A DNA stretch of 64,000 bases from Paenibacillus apiarius (GTDB lineage Bacteria; Bacillota; Bacilli; Paenibacillales; Paenibacillaceae), in the NCBI RefSeq assembly GCF_017052585.1, contig NZ_JAFFHZ010000001.1, forward strand, positions 1,980,501-2,044,500, written 5' to 3'. Below the pieces are notes generated by a model, which searched no databases, had not been told where the DNA came from, and saw only the letters and a list, made by a program, of their open reading frames with translations. The position numbers and the translations under genes are program-made. Shown here piece after piece: positions 35,485-44,427 of this stretch (position 1 is its first letter; the number at the start of each line of letters is the position of its first letter).

Positions 35485-36795
35485 TCATCCCTCAGCCGTA
35501 AGATCTGCATACCAGCGCTTCACATCCGCCGTCAGTCGTTCCACCAGATCTGGATAATCCTTGGCCAGGTTAACACGCTCTCCCGGATCGTAAGATAGAT
35601 TGGACAGATGGACTTCATCTGGCTGCCCCTTGTAGAAATCAAGCATGCCGCTCAGCACGAGCTTCCAACTGCCTTCGCGTACGGCAAGCTGCTTGCCATA
35701 TTCCCAATACAGCCGCTCGTGCGGGGAAGCCCCGGATTGTGTCAGCATCGGCTTCAGACTGCGTCCGGCAAATGTATCCGCCGCATACGGCACGTCCGCC
35801 CAATCCAGCACCGTCGGCACCATGTCAGCCATCATGACCGGCTCATCGTTCACGCCGCCGCACATTCTGTCCCTAAGCGCGTCCGGCACGTACAGAATGG
35901 CCGGCTCGCGAATGCCGCCGTCGAACAGGCTCGCCTTATGCCCGCGGAAGATACCGGCGCTGCCGCCATAATACTCGTCCTCGCGTCCGTCCAACCAGTT
36001 GCGCGCTTCCGAGGACGGCCCGTTATCGCTCGAAAAGAAGAGGAGCGTGTTATCATACAGCCCCGCGCGCTTCAAGGCTGCCACTATTTCCCCGACTCCG
36101 TCATCGACCGCCGAGATCATCGCCGCCATCACTTGGCGATCCCACGGCAAATGCGCGAAGCGGTCCATATATTTCTGCGGAGCATGCATCGGATAATGCG
36201 GCGCATTGTATGCAACATAGAGGAAGAACGGCTTCTCTTCCCCCCCTGCCGCGTGAATGAATTCAACAGACTTCCCGGTAATGACTTCCGTCAAGTAAGC
36301 GCCGTTGTTCCATACCTCGCGTTCGTTGTCCCACAGGTCATGCGTCGGATTCACTTCCGGCGATCCATGATAAAAGATGTGGGAATAGTAATCCACGCAG
36401 CCGCTCAGAAATCCGTAGTAATCGTCAAAGCCGCGATCGTTCGGGCGCGCGCCTTCGCCCGCGCCAAGATGCCATTTCCCGTAGATGGCCGTCCGGTAAC
36501 CATGCGGCTGCAGCAGCTCTGAAATCATCGGCACATCGCGGTGCACGCCGGCAGTATCCCGCTTGCCGCCCACGATATGGCCAATCCCCGCCCGGCGGGG
36601 GTACTGTCCGGTAAGCAGCGAAGCGCGGGACGGGGAGCAGACCGGAGAATTGGAATACCACTGCGTAAAGCGGACCCCCTTCTCCGCCAAATCGTCCAAA
36701 TGCGGCGTTCGCACAGCGTCTGATCCGTAGCATCCCAAATCGCCATATCCCAAATCATCGCAATAAATAAAGATTACATTCAGCTTTCTTTCCAT
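35485..36795 (-). CDS. Sulfatase (formylglycine type)
   Basis: 436 residues. The N-terminus FIYCDDLGYGDLGCYG holds two metal-binding Asp residues. The modification site is CSPSRASLLTG, in which Cys would become formylglycine. Later metal residues lie in FFSSDNGPSSE. No signal peptide is visible, so it acts in the cytoplasm, unlike many sulfatases. It lies 15 bases downstream of a second sulfatase, so the two form one operon. A maturase (FGE or anaerobic radical SAM type) is required but is not in the window. The substrate is probably a sulfated sugar. Confidence 0.93.
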   Translation of the reverse strand: MERKLNVIFIYCDDLGYGDLGCYGSDAVRTPHLDDLAEKGVRFTQWYSNSPVCSPSRASLLTGQYPRRAGIGHIVGGKRDTAGVHRDVPMISELLQPHGYRTAIYGKWHLGAGEGARPNDRGFDDYYGFLSGCVDYYSHIFYHGSPEVNPTHDLWDNEREVWNNGAYLTEVITGKSVEFIHAAGGEEKPFFLYVAYNAPHYPMHAPQKYMDRFAHLPWDRQVMAAMISAVDDGVGEIVAALKRAGLYDNTLLFFSSDNGPSSEARNWLDGREDEYYGGSAGIFRGHKASLFDGGIREPAILYVPDALRDRMCGGVNDEPVMMADMVPTVLDWADVPYAADTFAGRSLKPMLTQSGASPHERLYWEYGKQLAVREGSWKLVLSGMLDFYKGQPDEVHLSNLSYDPGERVNLAKDYPDLVERLTADVKRWYADLTAEG

Positions 36796-36810
36796 TGTTG
36801 CAAGTCCTCC

Positions 36811-38319
36811 CTATTTATCTCTTAGGCGCATGCGGGCAAACTCCGCAATAAGACTGTCGTCATGTTCCTTCATCCATGATGCCAACGCTCCCCGCATGTC
36901 GGCCAACTGCTCGGCATAGGCTGTATGCCCGGCCAGATTCACCAATTCATGCGGATCATCCTGCAGATGATACAGCTCGTCAACATCGCCGCAGTTGAAC
37001 ACATACTTGTAGCCGCCGCGCCGAAGCATACGCTGCGTGAACATGACGCCGCCAAGTCCAGCCCCTTCCGTGACGACCGACTCCGGCCAGTCTTCCACCT
37101 CATGACCATCGACCAGTGGCATCAGTGAACGGCCATCCGTGCCCGCAGGAAGGTCATGAACACCTGCACAGTCCAGCACGGTGGCATACAGATCGCACAT
37201 GCCTGCCATTGCGGACTCGCGCCGGCCTGGGGGCTGTCCATGGGCTGGCTTAATGATAAGCGGGATGCGGCACGTTTCGTCATACATGAAAAATCCCTTG
37301 TCGCACAGTCCCCCATGGATGCCTAGCGATTCCCCGTGGTCGGCGCAAAACATAATGACTGTATTATCGTACACGCCGCGCTTCTTCAGGAATTCAACGA
37401 CGCGTCCGATCTGTGCATCGATATGAGTCATGCTCGCATAATAGTGCTTCACGAAAGGCTCGAACACGCTCCAATCCGTCACCGGACTTCGCTTGATATC
37501 GTGTATGCGCGGCTTGTCCGCTTCCTTTGCATGGAAGCTCGGCCAAGGCGGGATGGATATATTACGATATACATCCAAAGCGCTGCTTGGCGAAATATAA
37601 GGCTCATGCGGCCCCCAGAAGTGAATGCCCATCATGAACGGGCGCTCTCTCTCCAGAAAACGTTCCATGTGAAACATGGCGCAATTTGTCAAATAATGCT
37701 CGATCGTCGTCTCGACCGGAGACGTCACTTCCGCCGCACAATGGCCCTCGTAATGGCCTCTGATGCGGTTCTCTATTTTCAGCTCCAGTCCGGCATCCGA
37801 CAAGTACTGCCTGAACTGCGGATAATCCCATCCGCCTCCCCCGTGCCCCGGAAAATCATCCCCTTCATAGCCAACATCGGAAGGCAGGGAACGATGACCC
37901 GCCATCATGTCCGGGAACGCCACATGCTTCAAGTTGCGGTCGAACTTGGAGCGTTCCACCGGGCCTTGTCCGAGATGCCATTTACCCGTATGTCCAATGC
38001 TATAATTCGTATGCCGCTGCAATTGGCGGCTGAGCAGGCCTGGGCTGTCCGGAAGCTCGTTGACGATGCAGCCCAACGTGTACGTATTGGTCTGCATGCC
38101 ATGCTTGAACGGATACATGCCGGTCTGAAGCGAAGCTCTTGCCGGCGTGCAGACCGGGCATGTCGTATAAGCATTGTCGAACACTACGCTGTCCGCGGCT
38201 AACGCATCCAGATTCGGCGTCTGGCACAATGTATTCGGGTCATAACAACGGAGCGTGTCGCGGCGCTGTTGATCAGTGACGATCATAACGATGTTGGGAC
38301 TCTGTTCGCTCAAGATCAA
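36811..38319 (-). CDS. Sulfatase (formylglycine type), second copy
   Basis: 502 residues. The metal-binding start is VMIVTDQQRRDTLRCY. The activation motif is CTPARASLQTGMYPF, in which Cys is the residue to be modified. Later metal residues lie in MFCADHGESLGIHGG. The sequence differs clearly from its neighbour, so the pair is not a recent duplication. No signal peptide is seen. The start is TTG at 38319 with AGGAGG upstream. It belongs with the sugar-binding lipoprotein encoded upstream, suggesting uptake and desulfation of sulfated glycans. Confidence 0.92.
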   Translation of the reverse strand: MILSEQSPNIVMIVTDQQRRDTLRCYDPNTLCQTPNLDALAADSVVFDNAYTTCPVCTPARASLQTGMYPFKHGMQTNTYTLGCIVNELPDSPGLLSRQLQRHTNYSIGHTGKWHLGQGPVERSKFDRNLKHVAFPDMMAGHRSLPSDVGYEGDDFPGHGGGGWDYPQFRQYLSDAGLELKIENRIRGHYEGHCAAEVTSPVETTIEHYLTNCAMFHMERFLERERPFMMGIHFWGPHEPYISPSSALDVYRNISIPPWPSFHAKEADKPRIHDIKRSPVTDWSVFEPFVKHYYASMTHIDAQIGRVVEFLKKRGVYDNTVIMFCADHGESLGIHGGLCDKGFFMYDETCRIPLIIKPAHGQPPGRRESAMAGMCDLYATVLDCAGVHDLPAGTDGRSLMPLVDGHEVEDWPESVVTEGAGLGGVMFTQRMLRRGGYKYVFNCGDVDELYHLQDDPHELVNLAGHTAYAEQLADMRGALASWMKEHDDSLIAEFARMRLRDK

Positions 38320-38382
38320 GGGCCTCCTCTAGGTTGCAGGTCTCGTATTTTGGATTCTTATGAAAATACCGATATAGCAGAA

Positions 38383-38418
38383 CAGCGAAGCCGCGCCTCC
38401 CCGGCTGCGGCTTCGCTG
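38383..38418 (-). terminator. Hairpin between binding protein and sulfatases
   Basis: CAGCGAAGCCG and CGGCTTCGCTG are perfect arms. The T run is poor, so some read-through into the sulfatase genes is likely. Confidence 0.6.
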
Positions 38419-38427
38419 TATATCCGA

Positions 38428-39924
38428 TTATTGCTTAGACTTCTTCCACTCATCGATCTGACGCTGCGCTTCCTCCATCACTTTCTCAATGCCAGCCTGT
38501 TTATATTTCTCCATGGCCTTTGGCACATACACCTTCGGATCGACGGTTCCTGTCGTCAGCGTCTTCATGAATTCGTCCGTCACGTTCTGCACGGCCGCAA
38601 TCTCGGTGCGAATCTTGGACGTATCCAGCGCAAAGCCAAGCAACGGCGCATTTATGGCCGAGTTGTTGAAATCATCGAACTTCTGCCACTTGTCTTTTGG
38701 ATCTTCCGGAAGCAAATCAAGCAGAAACAAATTGCCCAAGGTGAAGGTCGGCAAATCGTAGCGTTCCTTCTTCGCAGGCAGCAGCTCGATCGTTTGTTCG
38801 TCCACCCGCTTATAGTGCTCGCCTTCTATGCCGTAGTTGATTAGGTTGCGCAAATATTTGTCCGTGTTGAGCAGATTCAGGAATTCCATCGATTTCTCCG
38901 GATATTGCGATGTCGCTGAGATCGCCATCATCGAACCGGTAACCGACCAGTTATATACAATCGGCTCTTCCGCCGGTTGAACGACGACTTTGTCCGGAAT
39001 GCCCTCAGACCAGCTGTTTTCCGCATATGGCTGGTAGTGCGCCGTATCGACGAACCAACGCCCTGTCTTCAGCGCTTCACTCTGATTGGCATCGGTGTAT
39101 GATGCGACATCAGACGGCAAGTATCCCGCCTTATAGAACTTACGCATCGTTTCGAACTGTGCCATCTGCTCTGGCGTATCCAGCGTAAGTTGAAGCTTCA
39201 AGTCTGTGGAATCAAGCGGAACGCCGATTGGAATATCCGCGTTAATGATATAATCGAACATTTGCGGGAGACCGATTCTGGAGTTGATCGGTTTGATATT
39301 TTCCTTCTCAAAAACCGTTTTCAGCATCGGTTCCAAATCTTCGATCGTCTTTACTTTTGCAATATCAAATCCATATTTATCGACCAGCGTCTTATTGAAG
39401 CGGAATACCCGCTGCGCCGGAAGCTCTTTGTTGACCGGTATCGCATACAGCTTCCCGTCAATCTTCGCCCCTTCGAGGAAGGAAGGGTGAAGCGTCTCCT
39501 TAATGCCTTTTCCATACTGGTCCACCAGATCATTCAACTCAAGGAAAGCTCCCTTTTGCGAATTGTTGATATAGTTGAACGCCCAGGAACAAGTAAATGC
39601 AATATCATACGGCTCGCCGGAAGCGGCAATCACTTGCATCTTCTGGTCATAATCGCCCCAATCCAGCATCTTCATCTTGATGGTGGCGCCGATTTTCTCT
39701 TTCGTATATTCGTTCACTTTCGCCATGACTTTGTCTACATCCGGCTGTGGAGTGCCAATCGTGTACCAGATGAGTTCAACCGGCTTCTCGTCCTTCTTGG
39801 CCGTATCGCCGGAAGCATCGCCCGGCTTGCTGCCGGAAGAACTGCTGCCGCATGCCGCCAGTACCATTGATGACATGAGCACCATAATGAGGGTGAGCAG
39901 TAATGTCCTCTTTCCACGTTTCAT
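38428..39924 (-). CDS. Sugar-binding lipoprotein (LplA/DUF3502 type)
   Basis: About 498 residues. A lipoprotein signal ends in MVLAACG, followed by a Ser/Gly-rich linker. The binding domain runs to residue 380 or so and a C-terminal DUF3502-like tail ends in a coiled helix. I chose ATG 39924, with AAGGGGG upstream. No permease or ATPase gene is adjacent, so it must share membrane parts encoded elsewhere, a common situation in Paenibacillus. The following sulfatases suggest that the ligand is a sulfated oligosaccharide; this is inference. Confidence 0.9.
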   Translation of the reverse strand: MKRGKRTLLLTLIMVLMSSMVLAACGSSSSGSKPGDASGDTAKKDEKPVELIWYTIGTPQPDVDKVMAKVNEYTKEKIGATIKMKMLDWGDYDQKMQVIAASGEPYDIAFTCSWAFNYINNSQKGAFLELNDLVDQYGKGIKETLHPSFLEGAKIDGKLYAIPVNKELPAQRVFRFNKTLVDKYGFDIAKVKTIEDLEPMLKTVFEKENIKPINSRIGLPQMFDYIINADIPIGVPLDSTDLKLQLTLDTPEQMAQFETMRKFYKAGYLPSDVASYTDANQSEALKTGRWFVDTAHYQPYAENSWSEGIPDKVVVQPAEEPIVYNWSVTGSMMAISATSQYPEKSMEFLNLLNTDKYLRNLINYGIEGEHYKRVDEQTIELLPAKKERYDLPTFTLGNLFLLDLLPEDPKDKWQKFDDFNNSAINAPLLGFALDTSKIRTEIAAVQNVTDEFMKTLTTGTVDPKVYVPKAMEKYKQAGIEKVMEEAQRQIDEWKKSKQ

Positions 39925-40559
39925 CGTAAATCCCCCTTGCTGCAAGATATTTTCTAAAGCTGTTGAGATCAGTCAGTGCTATCGTATCCTTGCAAACGGA
40001 CTTCCTGGGTTATAAATGGAATTACTGCAATAAGCGAGGATAAGGATTACAAACGGCGGGATCAGTACGATACTGCATAGCCATTTGTAATCGCTTACAT
40101 TGATATATTTTTATTATATTTGACCTATTCGATAGAATCAACCTATTTTTCTCAATAAGCCCGCTTCAGCCTGTTTTTGTTTTCCGCAGCCTTCGCCACG
40201 CACACCTTCGATCAACGGTGTTTTATATAACTTTTTGTACAAAATGGTTAATATTTTTAGTATTGTTTTCATTTCTCAAATACCATGGTAAAATATAGGA
40301 AGTCAATGAAGAAGCAAAGAAAGGTGCAGATGTAGTGTGATCAATAAAACTGTAGCACTCATCCCCACGTGCGAAAAATCATGTTAATAGAATAAAAGGA
40401 AAAGAAATACTGACCTTGCTACATTCCAACTTTTGTCAACGCTAAGCACCTTCGGTTATAGCACCCCACTTCATGTAATAAATAAAATTTCATTTCTTTT
40501 TTTCCAAAAAAAAACTGTCAGATATAATAGTGTGATTATTATGGAAGGAACATTAATCT
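39925..40559. other. Long AT-rich intergenic region at the edge of the lanthipeptide relic
   Basis: No gene is supported. The base composition shifts to AT-rich near 40,080, which marks the left border of the island. TATAAT at 40523-40528 lies about 30 bases before the LuxR-type gene and may be its -10 box. Confidence 0.5.
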
Positions 40560-40793
40560 ATGCGTTTAAGCGAGATGGAAAAAGAGGTAGCCGTTCTTAT
40601 TGCACACGGATATAAAGACGTTGAAATTGCAAAACAGCTTTTTATCAGCCGACGACGAGTAGGCGAGATCATCTTTCTGATTAAAAAAAAGTGGAAGATT
40701 TCTTCACGTGTGGAGATCGGCGTTCTTGCGTATCACTTCGGTTGGATGTGTCCATTGGATCCACCTTCCACCGATAGGGAAATGAAGAGGTGA
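40560..40793 (+). CDS. Small LuxR-type helix-turn-helix protein
   Basis: 77 residues consisting of little more than a LuxR/GerE DNA-binding domain: LSEMEKEVAVLIAHGYKDVEIAKQLFIS, then SRRRVGEII as recognition helix. No receiver domain is present, so it may be a stand-alone regulator. GGAAGGAAC precedes the ATG. It overlaps or abuts the truncated C39 peptidase gene, so both were part of one transcript. In lantibiotic clusters, regulators of this kind control the biosynthetic genes. Confidence 0.8.
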   Translation: MRLSEMEKEVAVLIAHGYKDVEIAKQLFISRRRVGEIIFLIKKKWKISSRVEIGVLAYHFGWMCPLDPPSTDREMKR

Positions 40794-40798
40794 CGCAT

Positions 40799-41080
40799 AT
40801 GTTTAAACGAGTACCATTCATTGAACAAATCGAAGATAGTGAGTGCGGGCTAGCCTGCACAGCAATGCTTCTTGGCTATTACGGTCATTCCATAACCCTC
40901 CATGAAATTAGAGAACAATTTGGCATCTCCAAGGGCGGTTCTTCCCTAGCTCATTTAGCGCAGATCGGTGCACATTATTGCATGAAATCAAAAGGATTGA
41001 AAACGGATTTCCCCGGGCTTGCTTCTGTACCTCTTCCCGCTATTGCTCAGTGGGATCATCATCGTATTTGGAAAAGGTGA
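40799..41080 (+). pseudogene. Truncated C39 peptidase domain of a LanT-type exporter
   Basis: About 93 codons. The N-terminus VPFIEQIEDSECGLACTAMLL carries the catalytic Cys16 of double-glycine leader peptidases. The downstream region reads PLPAIAQWDHHRIWKR and then stops. In intact proteins this place is PAIAHWDxNHFVVLE, with the catalytic His, so a small deletion has shifted the frame just there. The remaining 500 or so codons of the ABC exporter are missing. It is a relic that cannot cleave or export. Confidence 0.85.
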
Positions 41081-41082
41081 CC

Positions 41083-41535
41083 AATTAAATTTTTTCTAAT
41101 TTCCTCCCAGTTGTCGTTTAAAGGCTTCAAATAGGCTTGAATATTCGCGGCAAAGAAGCTGGTTCGATTCGTAAGCAACTTGCTCAGGACGGGATATTCA
41201 TCGAAAAAAACCATCATTTGCTCTGTGTTTACGAACCTCAGCCGCACATAACTGCGGAATCATTGTTCCGGGGTATCGCCTTCCAACAAACATTGCTCTT
41301 TGCAAGCATGCAATTCATTAATGAACGACTTGCTTGCAATGTATACCAGTGATTCACAAAATTCTTCCATCAACATTGTAAGGCTTGTTTCTGATAGCGT
41401 TATCAAGGCATAGCTGGCGTTTAGCTCGTCTAATCTCTCTTTCGCCCATACTAAGAACCACTTTAAAGCCATTGCAAAATCGTCTGTATTCTGCACTTGA
41501 TTTGGAAGCGTGTGATGTCATTACGTTTTCCAGAA
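41083..41535 (-). pseudogene. LanM (type II lanthipeptide synthetase) fragment
   Basis: Two collinear pieces in the same frame, separated by an in-frame TGA near 41257. The first contains ALKWFLVWAKERLDELNASY and ends GDTPEQ. The second goes on with VRLRFVNTEQ and FFDEYPVLSKLLTNRTSFF. This matches the DUF4135 dehydratase N-half of LanM, where the pattern is LEGDTPEERF...EYPVLARLL. The start overlaps the M50-like gene end and appears frame-shifted near 41500. The remaining 700 or more codons are missing. Confidence 0.82.
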
Positions 41536-42579
41536 TCCCCACTCCTTCAAAAATGGTTCCTCATAGCATCGCAAAACGTCTTCATCCTGCAGCTGAGCAA
41601 TATAGCTTTTACCTCCATCACTGGATCTGTTTAAAAACAATTGCATTCGTTGTTTCATCATAGGATGGATGTCTACATCAGCAGTTTCCAGTAAAAGAAG
41701 TAACCTTTCCGCATCTTCCCGTTTATTCTCTAATCTTATATTCACCACCTCATAACATAATATAAGCGCCACCATTTCCCTGCTTTGCTTTGGTAACGTT
41801 AGATTGGATATAGATTCTTTTAGCACTTCAACAAAATCGTTTTTTATCCTAAGTTCTTTTCCTGTAACTTGGCAAAAGTACATAATGAAATAGAGGATGT
41901 GTAAATCAGACAAATTTAAAGCTATATTTTGTTTATTGTTTTCGAATGTAGAGCTCAAGTGGTATTCTGACTCATTCAGCAGAAAACGTAAGCTATCTTT
42001 GTTGACATGAGGAACAGTGAAGAACAAGGCCCAATAATAGGCTAAAGCATAGTTTTTTCGAAACATCATTATGCCTTGCTTTCCATCGGTCATCAGCAGA
42101 GTACCAATTCCAATTACGAGAGATAATGTTCCATACAATGACATAAAACCAATGCTATCATTAGGATAGCTCACTATCAGGGCGGCACCCCCGGTTACTA
42201 TACTAATGAGTGGTCCCATAACGGAAATAACAAATTGCCTTTTGCAATCCGCCTTGAATGAATCTGCATCCTGAACATAATTGGATGAATCTACCATAAC
42301 GGCTCCGAAAAAATATTTATTCTTCCAAGAAACTTTCAATCTTTTTTGCTGTACAAACAGCATAAAGGGGCCCCATAGAAATTGGACGATTTTCGCTCGC
42401 GTCAGCAGAGCTCCGATCACATGTCCAATCTCATGGATTAAGATTGCGACGGGAAATGCAATGAGGAGTAACACCAGAACTTTGATGATATGAATAGCAA
42501 TATCCGATTCATACACTAAAAGCAACACTGACAACGATAGAATCAAACCGAACAGAAATGGCATTATGGATTGTTTCAC
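41521..42579 (-). CDS. M50-like membrane metalloprotease, putative lanthipeptide immunity protein
   Basis: 352 residues from GTG with AGGGAGGT upstream. Two N-terminal membrane helices (about 5-22 and 30-48) lead into the zinc motif HEIGH at residues 49-53, then a further helical pair (about 120-165) and a soluble C-terminal part of about 170 residues. The layout is of a site-2-protease-like protein. CylI, the immunity protein of enterococcal cytolysin, is a membrane protein with a zinc-protease-like motif, from memory. It lies between the LanM fragment and the peptide relic, on their strand. It seems intact while its neighbours are decayed. Confidence 0.78.
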   Translation of the reverse strand: MKQSIMPFLFGLILSLSVLLLVYESDIAIHIIKVLVLLLIAFPVAILIHEIGHVIGALLTRAKIVQFLWGPFMLFVQQKRLKVSWKNKYFFGAVMVDSSNYVQDADSFKADCKRQFVISVMGPLISIVTGGAALIVSYPNDSIGFMSLYGTLSLVIGIGTLLMTDGKQGIMMFRKNYALAYYWALFFTVPHVNKDSLRFLLNESEYHLSSTFENNKQNIALNLSDLHILYFIMYFCQVTGKELRIKNDFVEVLKESISNLTLPKQSREMVALILCYEVVNIRLENKREDAERLLLLLETADVDIHPMMKQRMQLFLNRSSDGGKSYIAQLQDEDVLRCYEEPFLKEWGFWKT

Positions 42580-42647
42580 AGTTACCTCCCTCTTTTAAAT
42601 CGAGTAAGACATATATTCATACTAATGTCTTACTAATTAACGCTCAT

Positions 42648-42740
42648 TTAACATTCCTTGATGGAAAGAAAAATTGTCACACCAGTTGCAACACCTGCAC
42701 CGAATTTACCACTTTCATGAAATTCCGCCCTCCTTTCCAA
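42648..42740 (-). pseudogene. Remnant of a cytolysin-large-subunit-like lanthipeptide precursor
   Basis: A frame of 30 codons ends with FGAGVATGVTIFLSIKEC and TAA. The last 11 residues, GVTIFLSIKEC, match the C-terminus of the cytolysin large peptide, which I recall as GVTVVVSLKHC, with the ring-forming Ser and terminal Cys kept. The upstream leader cannot be read in this frame: a TGA lies directly before codon 1 and an AAGGAGG-like site lies inside. So only the core end survives, about 70 bases upstream of the M50-like gene. Confidence 0.68.
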
Positions 42741-42914
42741 TCATTTGAGATTCAATTCTCCATTTATCCTATCAATGCTTCACTCTTGTTTGCACTTCGC
42801 AAAGTTGCAAAGTTTCGTTTGCGGTCGGAAAGCATCAAGTTGTTTTAATTAACCGTTAGCTATTGTTTACCACATCCCTTGACGCTGCGCGAAAATGTGC
42901 AGTAATCATGAAGC
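42741..42914. other. AT-rich spacer at the right border of the island
   Basis: Debris of the precursor leader may lie here but no frame can be defended. Confidence 0.35.
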
Positions 42915-42972
42915 AGCCAAAAACAAGCACCTCCGCGCATCGGGTTCATGCGGTTGGGAAGGTGCTTGTTTT
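42915..42972 (-). terminator. Terminator of the sugar ABC operon
   Basis: AAACAAGCACCT and AGGTGCTTGTTT arms enclose a second CGCAT/ATGCG hairpin, with T runs on both sides. It lies about 50 bases past the stop of the binding protein gene at 43020. Confidence 0.8.
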
Positions 42973-43019
42973 TATTGAAATGGGAGTTCCGCATTCACAG
43001 GCATGCGCAGCTGAACCAG

Positions 43020-44387
43020 CTATTTGCGCAGCAGCTTGTTCGCCTTCTCCGTAGCCGCTTGCAGCGCCTCGTCAGGAGTTGCTTGGCCGAGAACGACCCG
43101 CTGAATTTCGGTCATGATGACCTCCTGCAATTCTTTGTATCCAGGCACCATCGGACGGGCTTTTCCGTATTGGAGCTGGTCGATGGCGACCTTGAAGTTC
43201 GGATCCTTCGCAAATGCCTGCTTTAACGTATCGGACTCTACGGCCGATTTGCTGACAGGCATATATCCGGAGCCCTGCGACCACCGAATCGTCTGCTCTG
43301 CGCCGGTCATCCATTCGATGAACTTCCATGCCGCCTGCTTCTCCTCGGCGGACGATTTTGCGAGCACGGCTAGGTTCGCGCCGCCCGTGGGAGCGCCGTA
43401 GTCTTTATTCGCGGGCAAAAAGGCAGTGCCGACATCGAACTTCGCGGTTTCCTTCAAGCCCTTCAAGTCGCCCGTCGACGTAAAGATCATGGCGACCTGT
43501 CCGTTGACGAAGTCCTGCTTGGCCACGTCCCATGCATTGTATTTTTCACCGGGAGGATTCTTCATGATGCCCTCCTTAATCATGCGCGACCAGAATTCGA
43601 GCGGCGCTTTGCCCGCTTCGTTATGAAGCGCGAGCTGCTTGTTGTCCTCCGTCAAAATGCTGCCTCCGCTCTGGAAGACGAGCGCTTCGTAGAACCAGAT
43701 GTCAATCGGTGTGGAGAAGCCGTAACGCACCGTCTTCCCGCCTTCCTGATTCGTCAGCTTGCGGGAGAATTCCTCCAGCTCCTGCCACGTCTTCGGACCA
43801 TCCGGACTGAGACCCGCCTCCTGCAAGAGCGCCTTATTCAAGTAAAGGAGCGGCGTGGAACGGTTGAACGGAATGGCATATAGTTCGTCCTTCCAATAGG
43901 AGTTCCCCATCAAGCCTTCAATGTAATCCTTCTCTTTGCCTTGGGTATACGAAGTTAACGGCTCGATGACTTTCGCGTCCGCGAACGCGCCGACCGAAGC
44001 GACTTCAATCATCGTCACATCGGGTTGGTTGCCGGCGGCGACCGCGGCCAGCACTTTGGAATGGTTCGTATAGTAGTCGCCTTGATAAGCCGGCTTCACG
44101 ATGACTGTATCCTGAGCGGCGTTGAAGTCGCTCACCATCTGCTCAATGAGCTCGCCATTTTTGCCGCCGAGGGAGTACCAGAAATCAATTTCCACCGGTT
44201 TGCCAGAGGCTGGCTCTGAGGTGACATCCACCTGCGCCGCGGTCGTTGGTGCGAGACCGCCATTTTGTCCCTCGGCTGTACCGCCTGCCGCTTTGGTGCC
44301 GCAGCCCGCCAGCAAAGTTGCCAATCCTATGAAAGCCGCCAACAACAGATGAAGCATCCGCTTGCCACGATACAAAATCGAAATCAC
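43020..44387 (-). CDS. Sugar-binding lipoprotein (UgpB-like)
   Basis: About 455 residues from GTG 44387, with GGAG just upstream; a longer start would overlap the permease gene. A lipoprotein signal ends in TLLAGCG. The mature part is the family 1 solute-binding fold: IDFWYSLGGKNGELIEQMVSDFN and the late KFIEWMTGAEQTIRWSQGSGYMP closing region, a pattern of glycerol-3-phosphate or maltose-type binding proteins. It is the third gene of the operon after two permeases. Confidence 0.92.
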   Translation of the reverse strand: MISILYRGKRMLHLLLAAFIGLATLLAGCGTKAAGGTAEGQNGGLAPTTAAQVDVTSEPASGKPVEIDFWYSLGGKNGELIEQMVSDFNAAQDTVIVKPAYQGDYYTNHSKVLAAVAAGNQPDVTMIEVASVGAFADAKVIEPLTSYTQGKEKDYIEGLMGNSYWKDELYAIPFNRSTPLLYLNKALLQEAGLSPDGPKTWQELEEFSRKLTNQEGGKTVRYGFSTPIDIWFYEALVFQSGGSILTEDNKQLALHNEAGKAPLEFWSRMIKEGIMKNPPGEKYNAWDVAKQDFVNGQVAMIFTSTGDLKGLKETAKFDVGTAFLPANKDYGAPTGGANLAVLAKSSAEEKQAAWKFIEWMTGAEQTIRWSQGSGYMPVSKSAVESDTLKQAFAKDPNFKVAIDQLQYGKARPMVPGYKELQEVIMTEIQRVVLGQATPDEALQAATEKANKLLRK

Positions 44388-44427
44388 GTTTCTCCAACCC
44401 CTTTTTTGGATGTTATGATTCACTTCC

